NCBI GenBank assembly: GCA_945889235.1
Contig: CAMDBK010000083.1
Location: forward strand, 1 to 10,130
Reading direction: 5' to 3'
Length of the DNA: 10,130 nt
DNA from: Chitinophaga pinensis
GTDB taxonomy: Bacteria; Bacteroidota; Bacteroidia; SXHM01
Under the pieces are notes generated by a model. That model worked only from the letters and a program-made list of their open reading frames with translations, was not told where the DNA came from and ran no database searches. How positions within the stretch are numbered: the first letter of the stretch is position 1; each line of letters opens with the position of its first letter. The position numbers were made by a program, and so were the translations under genes. Below, piece by piece: positions 1 through 6,066 of this stretch.

Positions 1-383
1 AGATAAAACAGCATGTTGACAAGCCTTCACGGTTGCAAATGCTACATTATTTGTTTGGCATTTCCATGGCTGATGGTGAGGTGCATCCGCTGGAGGTAAA
101 GGTAATTGAGCAGATTGCTGAATACCTTGGCATTAATGATGCTGACTTCGGTTCGTTAAAAGCCATGTTTGTTAAAGACAAGAAAGCGGCTTATCAAATT
201 CTGGAGATTGAAACTACGGCAACAGATGATGAAGTGAAAAAAGCGTATCGCAGAATGGCGGTGAAATATCATCCTGATAAGGTGATGCATTTAGGCGAAG
301 AATTTCAGAAGGCAGCGAAGGAAAAGTTTCAGAAAGTAAATGAGGCGTTTCAACAGATTAAGAAAGAGAGAGTAATAAATTGA
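1..383 (+). CDS. TerB/DnaJ-domain co-chaperone (DjlA-like), 5' truncated by window edge
   Basis: The frame is open from the first base, so the true start lies upstream; the TTG at 33 is only the first possible start inside the window. The visible part begins in a TerB-like helical segment (LFGISMADGEVHPLEVKVIE, an acidic D-G-E turn typical of TerB/DjlA) and ends in a J domain. The J domain carries helix II (DDEVKKAYRRMAVKYHPDKV) with the HPD tripeptide at 270-278, then a helix III segment ending near the stop. J domains stimulate the ATPase of DnaK-type Hsp70 through HPD. The TerB plus C-terminal J arrangement matches the DjlA/TerB-DnaJ family common in Bacteroidota. Stop TGA at 381-383. The 101-base palindrome at 388-488 begins five bases later. 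Whether the missing N-terminus has a membrane anchor cannot be seen. Confidence 0.88.
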   Translation, partial: IKQHVDKPSRLQMLHYLFGISMADGEVHPLEVKVIEQIAEYLGINDADFGSLKAMFVKDKKAAYQILEIETTATDDEVKKAYRRMAVKYHPDKVMHLGEEFQKAAKEKFQKVNEAFQQIKKERVIN

Positions 384-387
384 TTTT

Positions 388-488
388 GATGGAACGCAGA
401 TTATTATGATTCTTATGATAAGCACTGATAAAACATGATTTTAAAAATCTTAAGTAATCTTAACAATCATAATAATCTGCGTTCTATC
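388..488. repeat. 101-bp palindromic element with 24-bp terminal inverted repeats
   Basis: The arm at 388-411 (GAACGCAGATTATTATGATT core) is the reverse complement of 465-488 (AATCATAATAATCTGCGTTC core). There are 24 paired positions with one mismatch, which would be a G-U pair in RNA. Weaker pairing continues inward to about 421/455. The element fills the space after the J-domain gene and covers the first 18 codons of the msrA reading frame. It has no transposase and resembles a MITE or REP-like element. I see no clear target-site duplication. As RNA it would form a long hairpin over the msrA start and could limit translation or act as a terminator for the upstream gene. Confidence 0.85.
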
Positions 489-1124
489 TTTCTACTGATA
501 GGAATTATTCCTGCTTCGTGCGCAACACCTGATAACACTGTTATGAAAGAAACTATAACAACCAACACACAAATGGAAACTCAACTACCTGCCAACATGG
601 ATACCGCCACATTTGGCAATGGCTGCTTCTGGTGTACCGAGGCTATCTTTCAAAACCTGAAAGGCGTTTACAGCGCGGTATCGGGCTATGCAGGCGGACA
701 CGTAAAGAACCCTACTTATAAAGATGTGTGTTCAGGAACTACCGGCCATGCCGAAGTATTGCAGATTGTTTACGACCCGGCTGTGCTGAGCTTTGATGAG
801 TTGCTGGAAGTATTCTGGAAAACACATGATGCTACAACCCTGAACCGACAAGGAAATGACATTGGTACGCAATACCGCTCGGTTGTTTTTTATCACAGCG
901 AAACTCAAAAAAAACTTGCAGAAAAATATAAGAAAGAATTAGATGCTTCGGGGGCATTTGCCAAACCCATTGTTACGGAGATAACTCCCATCAGCGAGTT
1001 TTACCGTGCCGAAAATTATCACCAGGATTACTACAGCCTGAACGGCACCGAGCCTTACTGCACCTATGTTATTCAACCTAAGGTGGAGAAGTTTAAAAAG
1101 GTGTTTAAAGATAAGTTGAAGTAG
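435..1124 (+). CDS. msrA: Peptide-methionine (S)-S-oxide reductase MsrA, probably exported
   Basis: Reduces the S-epimer of methionine sulfoxide in proteins. The catalytic motif GCFWCTE is at residues 63-69 (nucleophile Cys64). It is followed by GYAGG (84-88), NPTY (92-95), TGHAEV, NRQGNDIGTQYRS and YHQDYY, all hallmarks of the family. Cys67, Cys99 and Cys209 are candidate resolving cysteines. The reductase domain occupies roughly 57-228. The N-terminus is longer than in cytosolic MsrA: a basic/polar stretch, a short hydrophobic run (FLLIGIIPAS, 19-28) and Cys29 suggest a lipoprotein or Sec signal, although Pro at -3 is a poor lipobox. The first 18 codons lie in the palindromic repeat. The next in-frame ATG is at 543 and would give a cytosolic enzyme with the full catalytic domain. 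The msrA identity is firm; the start and location are not. Confidence 0.95.
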   Translation: MILKILSNLNNHNNLRSIFLLIGIIPASCATPDNTVMKETITTNTQMETQLPANMDTATFGNGCFWCTEAIFQNLKGVYSAVSGYAGGHVKNPTYKDVCSGTTGHAEVLQIVYDPAVLSFDELLEVFWKTHDATTLNRQGNDIGTQYRSVVFYHSETQKKLAEKYKKELDASGAFAKPIVTEITPISEFYRAENYHQDYYSLNGTEPYCTYVIQPKVEKFKKVFKDKLK

Positions 1125-1130
1125 GATTTT

Positions 1131-1138
1131 TATCTTTG
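1131..1138 (+). promoter_or_regulatory. TAnnTTTG-type -7 box (TATCTTTG)
   Basis: TATCTTTG matches the Bacteroidota -7 consensus TAnnTTTG. No convincing -33 TTG lies at the usual spacing (the nearest TTG, at 1116, is too close). A start point about seven bases downstream would fall almost on the ATG at 1145, giving a leaderless or very short-leader mRNA. A chance match is possible. Confidence 0.35.
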
Positions 1139-1144
1139 GCTTCC

Positions 1145-1573
1145 ATGAAGTCCATTGTTTCCCTTGCTTTACTCATCTTAACAAACACCCTCACCGCCAG
1201 CGCAGCCATTGACCCTTATTACAAGGAAGCTTTGCAACGCGGCTATCCCGTACAAGCTGATACAGTGTTTCTTCCTGATGGCAGCAAATGCTTATTAGAT
1301 GATTTTAATAATCAGCGTTGCGGCAAAGAATTCTTTGACCTTGAATACTGCGTGCCTGAAGGTAGCCCCGTATGGGATGATGATGTCTGCTGTAATGGAT
1401 TGGTTCCTTATTTAGCTGATGGAGTTGACGGACAGGAAACCTGTCGTAAAAAAGGTCAGGTTGATTTCAGTGAAATACTACGCAATCCTTTTCTCTGGCT
1501 GGGAATACTTATTTTTAATGCAGTTGTCTTCGGCTCGCTGCTGCTGGCGAAAAAGTTTATTAAAAGGAAATAG
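1145..1573 (+). CDS. Small cysteine-rich single-pass membrane protein, unknown function
   Basis: I do not recognise a family. From the ATG at 1145 the product is 142 residues. A signal peptide (MKSIVSLALLILTNTLTASA, 1-20) leads an exported domain of about 90 residues with six cysteines (49, 59, 69, 82, 83, 100), including an adjacent Cys-Cys pair in CVPEGSPVWDDDVCCNGL. A C-terminal transmembrane segment (about 115-135) ends in a basic tail (KKFIKRK), so the predicted topology is Cys-rich domain outside, short tail in the cytoplasm. The even number of cysteines and the CC pair suggest a disulfide-stabilised fold, but the spacing is not a clean inhibitor-knot pattern. It starts 20 bases after msrA and may be co-transcribed with it or use its own TATCTTTG box. 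An in-frame TTG at 1136 is a less likely start because ATG 1145 gives a standard signal peptide. Confidence 0.75.
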   Translation: MKSIVSLALLILTNTLTASAAIDPYYKEALQRGYPVQADTVFLPDGSKCLLDDFNNQRCGKEFFDLEYCVPEGSPVWDDDVCCNGLVPYLADGVDGQETCRKKGQVDFSEILRNPFLWLGILIFNAVVFGSLLLAKKFIKRK

Positions 1574-1631
1574 CGTCACCCTGAATTTATTTCAGGGTCT
1601 CTAAGGATGCTGAAACAAGTTCAGCATGACG
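1574..1631. repeat. Cloverleaf-shaped dispersed repeat, possible bidirectional terminator
   Basis: CGTCA (1574-1578) pairs with TGACG (1627-1631), enclosing two hairpins. The first is CCCTGAA/TTCAGGG (1579-1585 with 1591-1597, loop TTTAT); the second is ATGCTGAA/TTCAGCAT (1607-1614 with 1620-1627, loop ACAAG, sharing T1627 with the outer stem). The result is a three-way junction. It starts right after the stop of the Cys-rich gene and lies between convergent genes, where a structure that folds on either strand could end transcription both ways. Sequences of this type (CACCCTGAA...TTCAGCATGACG) are, to my knowledge, scattered between genes in Bacteroidota genomes. The rest of the gap (1632-1675) is AT-rich with a small TCAATT repetition (1657-1669). 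Confidence 0.8.
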
Positions 1632-1675
1632 GGAAAGAAACAATAATTATTAATTGTCAATTATCAATTCCCTTC

Positions 1676-2584
1676 CTATTTGTCATTCAAAATAATCGGA
1701 TAACTATCCTTCCCCGCACCTGGCATAATAATTACTTTGCTGTTAGCTGAAGTGCTTAGTTCTTTATACGCTTTAATCATTTCGTATTGCAATTGAGCAG
1801 GAGTAAGACCTGTGTTTACAATCTTCTGATAATCGGCAATACCTTGCGCCTCCACACGTTTACGCTCTGCTTCCTGTTTTTCTTTCTGCAAAACAAACTG
1901 CATTTTCTGCGCTTCCTGTTCAGCATTTATTTTTGATTCAATGGCTTCTTTTACAGATTGCGGAAGGGTGATATTCCGTACCAACAACTGCTCAAGAAAA
2001 AGACCACGCACTTTAAAATTCTCTTCTACTGTTTTATAAATCCTGTCCTGGAATTCATCACGTTTGCTCGAGTATAAATCCACCGCCTGATAATACACAG
2101 CATTGTCGCGTATCTTGGTTCTTACAACGGGGCGCACAATAGTGTTCTTGTAATCACTTCCTATCTCTTTTAAAATCTTTGGTGCCTGATCGGGAATAAC
2201 ACGGTACAAAACGGTAACATCAATTATCACTTCAAGCCCGTCAGATGACAGCACACGGATAGCATCATCACCGCCTTTATCGCCCTCATCATGAATGCCT
2301 GACATGGTATAGTTCTGCGTTTTAATATCAAACATGGTAACTTCAACCAGCGGGTTAACAACGTTCAGTCCGCTTTCCAATGGTCTGTCATTTACCTTCC
2401 CGAAAAGGGATTGCACACCAATTTGTCCCGCTTCAATCTGCTTAAAGCACGAGAGTGAAACTCCCAGCAATATCAACACAATTGCCGATATGCGGATGAA
2501 TGGGATGAAGGTGATAAAACGTGTTTCTTTTCTGAAGGCAAATGCAACAACAAAAAGAATAATTCCGATAACTATTAGTGCCAT
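1676..2584 (-). CDS. SPFH/prohibitin-family membrane protein
   Basis: 302 residues. Two N-terminal hydrophobic segments (about 1-17 and 29-46) precede the SPFH/Band 7 core, which opens with IEAGQIGVQSLFGKV (50-64) and continues through a GLNVVNP segment, DGLEVIIDVTVLYRV and RPVVRTKIRDNA. A helical, charged stretch follows (about 210-250, INAEQEAQKMQFVLQKEKQE), as in the prohibitin/HflC coiled coil. Such proteins form large ring or cage assemblies at the inner membrane and often modulate FtsH-type proteases; that role is known for the family and not shown here. ATG at 2584, stop TAG at 1676-1678. It diverges from the lipoprotein gene across 106 bases and converges on the Cys-rich gene. Length and domain order look normal. 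Confidence 0.93.
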   Translation of the reverse strand: MALIVIGIILFVVAFAFRKETRFITFIPFIRISAIVLILLGVSLSCFKQIEAGQIGVQSLFGKVNDRPLESGLNVVNPLVEVTMFDIKTQNYTMSGIHDEGDKGGDDAIRVLSSDGLEVIIDVTVLYRVIPDQAPKILKEIGSDYKNTIVRPVVRTKIRDNAVYYQAVDLYSSKRDEFQDRIYKTVEENFKVRGLFLEQLLVRNITLPQSVKEAIESKINAEQEAQKMQFVLQKEKQEAERKRVEAQGIADYQKIVNTGLTPAQLQYEMIKAYKELSTSANSKVIIMPGAGKDSYPIILNDK

Positions 2585-2601
2585 GATGATTTATTTTTTG
2601 A

Positions 2602-2609
2602 TAAAAGTA
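2602..2609 (-). promoter_or_regulatory. Possible -7 box for the SPFH gene (TACTTTTA)
   Basis: On the minus strand TACTTTTA matches TAnnTTTG except at the last base. It lies 17 bases upstream of the SPFH ATG inside the divergent spacer. No clear -33 element is visible. Weak prediction. Confidence 0.25.
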
Positions 2610-2656
2610 GTAATTACAGTAACATCAGAGATTAGAAACCTATTCAACAATTTTTC

Positions 2657-2664
2657 TACATTTG
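2657..2664 (+). promoter_or_regulatory. TAnnTTTG-type -7 box for the lipoprotein/barrel operon (TACATTTG)
   Basis: TACATTTG is an exact match to the Bacteroidota -7 consensus. It is 26 bases upstream of the lipoprotein ATG, giving a short leader of about 20 bases that ends in an A-rich stretch, typical of this phylum. No good -33 TTG is seen at the usual distance. With the oppositely directed box at 2602-2609 the 106-base spacer looks like a divergent promoter region. Confidence 0.45.
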
Positions 2665-2690
2665 CTCTCCTTATAAAAAAAAGAAACAGC

Positions 2691-4283
2691 ATGCGGAAAA
2701 TAGTTTCATACTTCTTGCCTCTTGGCTCTTGCCTCTTGTTTCTTTTTTCTTCCTGCAAGCAAGATGCCGGCAATGCCGAATGGGATATTGATGTACTTGC
2801 TCCCGTATTAACCACAACGCTTACATTAAATGATTTGGTTGATGACTCACTGCTTGTTTCTAATTCAGACAGCTCACTGAAATTAGTTTACATCAATAAT
2901 TTCAGCAACCTGGTAATTGATACGCTGCTCTCCATTCCCGACACTACAATTACTAACCCGCTGTCGTTACCGCTTACCACAACCATTCAACCGGGGTTTA
3001 ATATCATTACCGTAAATACCCAGACACGCTATGCGCTTAAAGATGCGCAGTTAGTGGAAGCAGTGGTGCGCGAAGGTTTAACTATCGTTAATCTGCATAA
3101 CGCACTTAACACAAAAGTCATCATTAATTATTCCATACCAAGTGCTACGCTTAACGGAGTTGTGTTTTCACTTACTTCACCCGTTGAAGCCAACTCTTCC
3201 GTTTCATTTACCCTTGATATGGCGGGCTATCACTTAGACCTTCGTGGGTTAAACGGAAATTCCTACAACACACTGGTTACAGCCTTTGGCGGCAGCACCG
3301 CGCCTGACGGATTTCCTGCTCAGATTACAGCCAATCAACCCTTCATAACAATCAACACCAGCTTTATTGGTATTGTTCCGCAATATGCAAGAGGTTACTT
3401 TGGCTCGCCAACAGTAAGCCTTGAAAACAAAAGCGCAAACTTTGATTTCCTTAAAAAAATCATTGATGGTCAGTTGGGGCTTGAAGATGTAAAACTCTCG
3501 CTCTCCCTCGAAAACTCAGTGGGTGCTGACGGACAAGTTACCATACATAACATCAAATCTGTTAATCCCCGCACCGGAGTTTCTGTTGACCTGCAACATG
3601 AGGTAATGGGCACGCCCATCAATATTACACGTGCATCCGAAAGCGGGTTTAATTCAGGAAACGTAACACCAACTTTAAAATCGTATGTGTTTGATAATTC
3701 CAATTCCAACATTCGTGCATTGATTGAAAACCTTCCTCACCGCCTTGACTATTCATTGGACTTTAAATTAAATCCGCTCGGTAATATCTCAAGCGGCAAT
3801 GACTTTTTCTATTACGACCATAACATCAAAACCAATCTTGAACTGGAAGTGCCTATGACTTTTTATGCAGATCATCTTACCCTCAGTGACACACTTGATT
3901 TCAATGCTGATGCAGGAAAAGCAGGCAGCCGTATTAACAGCGGAGGTTTTCGCATTATTACAGACAACAGTTTTCCTCTTACTGCCATCATGACTTTAAT
4001 TCTGATTGATGAAAACAATGTGGCAATCGATTCACTTTATTCAGTTAACAACATTGCCGCGCCTCCACTTGACGCGAATTTTAAAACCATAGGAAGTCAG
4101 GTGTCAACATTGGAAGTTCCCATCAGCAGCGCTACGAGTGATAAACTGAACAACACCAAAAGAATAAACATCAAAATTGTTTTTGATACTCCGCAGGCTC
4201 CACAATTGCTTAAGATTTACGACCATTACAAAATGGATATCAAAATAATTGCCGACTTTAATTATACCATTAATCAGCCTTAA
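2691..4283 (+). CDS. Large surface or periplasmic lipoprotein, unknown function
   Basis: ATG at 2691 gives 530 residues. A lipoprotein signal (MRKIVSYFLPLGSCLLFLFS, Cys22 in FSSC) is followed by KQD; acidic residues just after the Cys can favour surface export in Bacteroidota. The mature part starts WDIDVLAPVLTTTLTLNDLV, a pattern I associate with uncharacterised Bacteroidota lipoproteins. It looks all-beta: many alternating hydrophobic/polar strands, rich in Asn, Ser and Thr, with no enzyme motif. The frame stays open upstream to 2334, antisense to the SPFH gene, but that extension has no signal peptide and is rejected. The barrel gene follows 23 bases after the stop, so the two are probably co-transcribed and their products may act together at the outer membrane (inference). 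Part of the signal peptide is encoded by a period-7 repeat. Confidence 0.8.
   Translation: MRKIVSYFLPLGSCLLFLFSSCKQDAGNAEWDIDVLAPVLTTTLTLNDLVDDSLLVSNSDSSLKLVYINNFSNLVIDTLLSIPDTTITNPLSLPLTTTIQPGFNIITVNTQTRYALKDAQLVEAVVREGLTIVNLHNALNTKVIINYSIPSATLNGVVFSLTSPVEANSSVSFTLDMAGYHLDLRGLNGNSYNTLVTAFGGSTAPDGFPAQITANQPFITINTSFIGIVPQYARGYFGSPTVSLENKSANFDFLKKIIDGQLGLEDVKLSLSLENSVGADGQVTIHNIKSVNPRTGVSVDLQHEVMGTPINITRASESGFNSGNVTPTLKSYVFDNSNSNIRALIENLPHRLDYSLDFKLNPLGNISSGNDFFYYDHNIKTNLELEVPMTFYADHLTLSDTLDFNADAGKAGSRINSGGFRIITDNSFPLTAIMTLILIDENNVAIDSLYSVNNIAAPPLDANFKTIGSQVSTLEVPISSATSDKLNNTKRINIKIVFDTPQAPQLLKIYDHYKMDIKIIADFNYTINQP
2712..2739 (+). repeat. Imperfect heptanucleotide tandem repeat inside the lipoprotein signal-peptide codons
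   Basis: Four units, TTCTTGC, CTCTTGG, CTCTTGC and CTCTTGT, lie in tandem at codons 8-17 and encode the hydrophobic core (FLPLGSCLLF). Because seven is not a multiple of three, gain or loss of one unit would shift the frame. The copies are imperfect, which lowers slippage rates. The string also resembles CTTGCCTCTTG-type intergenic repeats. Confidence 0.8.
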
Positions 4284-4284
4284 A

Positions 4285-4310
4285 CTTTGCGCCTTTGCGC
4301 CTTTGCGTGA
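4285..4310 (+). repeat. CTTTGCG-family repeat, copy 1 (three 8-bp units)
   Basis: CTTTGCGC occurs twice in tandem followed by CTTTGCGTGA. The copy begins one base after the lipoprotein stop codon and fills the gap to the barrel gene. Its last bases supply the GTG start of the barrel: related copies read GCGAGA where this one reads GCGTGA. Related copies are at 5554-5579 (minus), 5629-5654 and 6067-6092. Confidence 0.85.
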
Positions 4311-5545
4311 AATATATTTTTCCTTTTTTATTTTTAAGTATTACCACGGTTGCTCAAACCTTCTCACCCGTATTTACCGAAACCAAACCCGGTTCAGCAT
4401 TAGGCGCAGGCTTTGATTACGGGGTAAATTCAAGTTCAGTCAATGTAAAGTTCTTTAATACTTTTTACCGCGGTAATTTTATTGATGCTGATTTAAAGGA
4501 AAGTGTTTTCAAAAACACAAAAGACAAAAACCGCCTCGGCTTTGATTTGAATTACGGACTGTGGTATGTACACAATCCTGATTCTGCTAGCATGAAAACA
4601 ACCAGTTGGTTTGTTTCATTCAGAAACAGAACACACGCTGATGCTACGTTTCAGGGAGATTTATTCAAAACATATTTTGCAGGCAATAAACAGTTTGCCG
4701 GACAAACAGCCACGCTTGGTGAAACACGTTTCAATTTTCTCAGTTATCGTCAGCTTCAGTTAGGGATGAGTTTTCTGGCAGATAAAGGTGATTCTAAAGT
4801 ACGCTTTGGCGCAGCATTATCATTCCTGAAAGGTGAGCGGAATCTTAATTTGTTTCTAAAAAAAGCAGATGTATTTACAGATGCTGACGGACAGTTCATT
4901 GATGTGAACATGGCAATGGATATCCGCAATTCAGATAATTCAAACAAAAAGTTTTTCGACATGAAAGGCTATGGTGCAGCACTTGATCTTTTCCTGGGAA
5001 TTGAAAAACAGAAAAGTATAATCCGCTTTGAACTTTCTGATTTTGGTTTTATAGACTGGAGCCAGAATGCACAAAGCACGCACAACGATACTACTATTCA
5101 TTTTCAGGGATTATCAATTGACAATCTTTTTGCCATCGGTGATTCATTGGTCAACAGCCTTAACGCTGATTCAATTAAAACAAACATGGGTTTTGTTACC
5201 GAAAAAATTAGTTATTCAACGCCTTTGCCTTCCATGATTCATTTTGCCTACACGCATAAAACAAAAGAAAACCTGATGATTAGTGCAGGTTTTGCATACC
5301 GCATGGCAGCAAACTATTCACCGTATGTTTATGTGGGAACAGAACATAAATTTAAAAATAATTTCAACATCAATACCCGTTTTGCCTGGGGCGGTTACGG
5401 AACATATAACATTGGTTTAGGTTTGTCAAAACAATTCGGTAAAGGATTTAAAATAAATCTTGGAACCAACAATCTGGAAGGCTTGCTGATTACCAAAGCA
5501 GCGAATGGGGTAGGAGCGTATATTAATTTAGTGGGGTACTTTTAA
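4307..5545 (+). CDS. Outer-membrane beta-barrel protein, DUF5723-like
   Basis: Starting at GTG 4307 gives 412 residues with a clean signal peptide, MKYIFPFLFLSITTVAQ, cleaved near residue 17. A TTG at 4295 would add four residues from the repeat and is less likely; no ATG is suitable. The mature protein shows amphipathic strands throughout (GADFDYG-like turns, NYGLWYVHN, FRFELSDFGFIDWS-type segments) and ends in an aromatic residue (YINLVGYF), as in outer-membrane barrels. The overall pattern (N-terminal GAGFDYGVN, mid IDWSQNA, C-terminal LGTNNLEGLLI) resembles the DUF5723/PorV-like group of Bacteroidota; this is from memory and unverified. It probably shares a transcript with the lipoprotein gene upstream, a common pairing for outer-membrane assemblies. 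Function unknown. Confidence 0.75.
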   Translation: MKYIFPFLFLSITTVAQTFSPVFTETKPGSALGAGFDYGVNSSSVNVKFFNTFYRGNFIDADLKESVFKNTKDKNRLGFDLNYGLWYVHNPDSASMKTTSWFVSFRNRTHADATFQGDLFKTYFAGNKQFAGQTATLGETRFNFLSYRQLQLGMSFLADKGDSKVRFGAALSFLKGERNLNLFLKKADVFTDADGQFIDVNMAMDIRNSDNSNKKFFDMKGYGAALDLFLGIEKQKSIIRFELSDFGFIDWSQNAQSTHNDTTIHFQGLSIDNLFAIGDSLVNSLNADSIKTNMGFVTEKISYSTPLPSMIHFAYTHKTKENLMISAGFAYRMAANYSPYVYVGTEHKFKNNFNINTRFAWGGYGTYNIGLGLSKQFGKGFKINLGTNNLEGLLITKAANGVGAYINLVGYF

Positions 5546-5553
5546 GGGATTAG

Positions 5554-5654
5554 CTCGCAAAGGCGCAAAGACCGCAAAGAAATATAATTATGAACTATTT
5601 AATATTGAGATAAAAAACAACTAACAAACTTTGCGCTCTTTGCGGCTTTGCGAG
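5554..5654. repeat. 101-bp palindromic element with 26-bp CTTTGCG-family inverted arms
   Basis: The left arm at 5554-5579 (minus orientation) and the right arm at 5629-5654 (plus orientation) match at 24 of 26 positions. They are separated by 49 AT-rich bases. The element lies nine bases after the barrel stop and 11 bases before the GxxExxY ATG, so it could act as terminator for the first and as a structured leader for the second. No transposase is present. Its length equals that of the unrelated-looking palindrome at 388-488. Confidence 0.88.
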
Positions 5655-5665
5655 AACTAAAAACT

Positions 5666-6043
5666 ATGACTGAAAATGAAATTGCAAAAATATTGGTTGA
5701 TATTTTTTATAAAATGCATGTGCAATTAGGTCCTGGTTTGTTGGAGTCGGTTTATGAAGAAGTATTATGTTATGAACTTACAAAGCTGGATATAAGTTAT
5801 ACCCGTCAACAAGGAATTCCGGTTGTTTATGAAGATGTTAAGTTGGATTTGGGTTTCAGGGCTGATGTTATTGTAGAGAATAAAGTTGTTGTAGAATTAA
5901 AATCAGCGGAAGATGTTGCACCTGTTCATAAAAAGAGATTATTGACTTATTTGAGATTAACAGATATAAGATTAGGTTTATTAGTGAATTTTAATGTTAA
6001 TCTTATAAAAGATGGAATTACCAGAATTGCAAATAATTTATAA
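5666..6043 (+). CDS. GxxExxY protein, PD-(D/E)XK nuclease-like fold
   Basis: 125 residues from ATG 5666; an in-frame TTG at 5648 would start inside the repeat and is unlikely. The name-giving motif is Gly24-x-x-Glu27-x-x-Tyr30 in LGPGLLESVYEEVL. A PD-(D/E)XK-like core follows: GFRADVIVENKVVVELKS, with Asp67 and Glu77-x-Lys79 as candidate metal and catalytic residues, then a C-terminal strand LGLLVNFN. The family is small, stand-alone, often multi-copy in Bacteroidota, and of unproven function. It is visibly more AT-rich than kdsA or the barrel gene, consistent with transfer. Near-identical 26-base direct repeats lie just upstream (5629-5654) and just downstream (6067-6092), so it may be a repeat-bounded cassette inserted ahead of kdsA. 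Confidence 0.92.
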   Translation: MTENEIAKILVDIFYKMHVQLGPGLLESVYEEVLCYELTKLDISYTRQQGIPVVYEDVKLDLGFRADVIVENKVVVELKSAEDVAPVHKKRLLTYLRLTDIRLGLLVNFNVNLIKDGITRIANNL

Positions 6044-6066
6044 AACTTTGCATAAAAAATAAAAAA

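Noticed and set aside
1419..1604. Second plus-strand frame overlapping the Cys-rich gene
   Set aside because: It lies within the signal/TM-supported frame and ends in the cloverleaf repeat; no independent evidence.
1676..2584. HflC/FtsH-regulator call for the SPFH protein
   Set aside because: The sequence supports only the SPFH/prohibitin family; no HflK or FtsH gene is adjacent, so a specific name would be over-reading.
2334..2690. Upstream extension of the lipoprotein reading frame, antisense to the SPFH gene
   Set aside because: The extension lacks a signal sequence and runs opposite a well-supported gene; ATG 2691 gives a textbook lipoprotein signal after a TACATTTG box.
2591..2815. Minus-strand open frame of 74 codons across the divergent spacer and the lipoprotein 5' end
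   Set aside because: Basic, low-complexity translation opposite a better coding frame, with no recognisable domain; it covers the promoter region.
3470..3712. Minus-strand open frame inside the lipoprotein gene
   Set aside because: Fully antisense to a supported gene and without family features.
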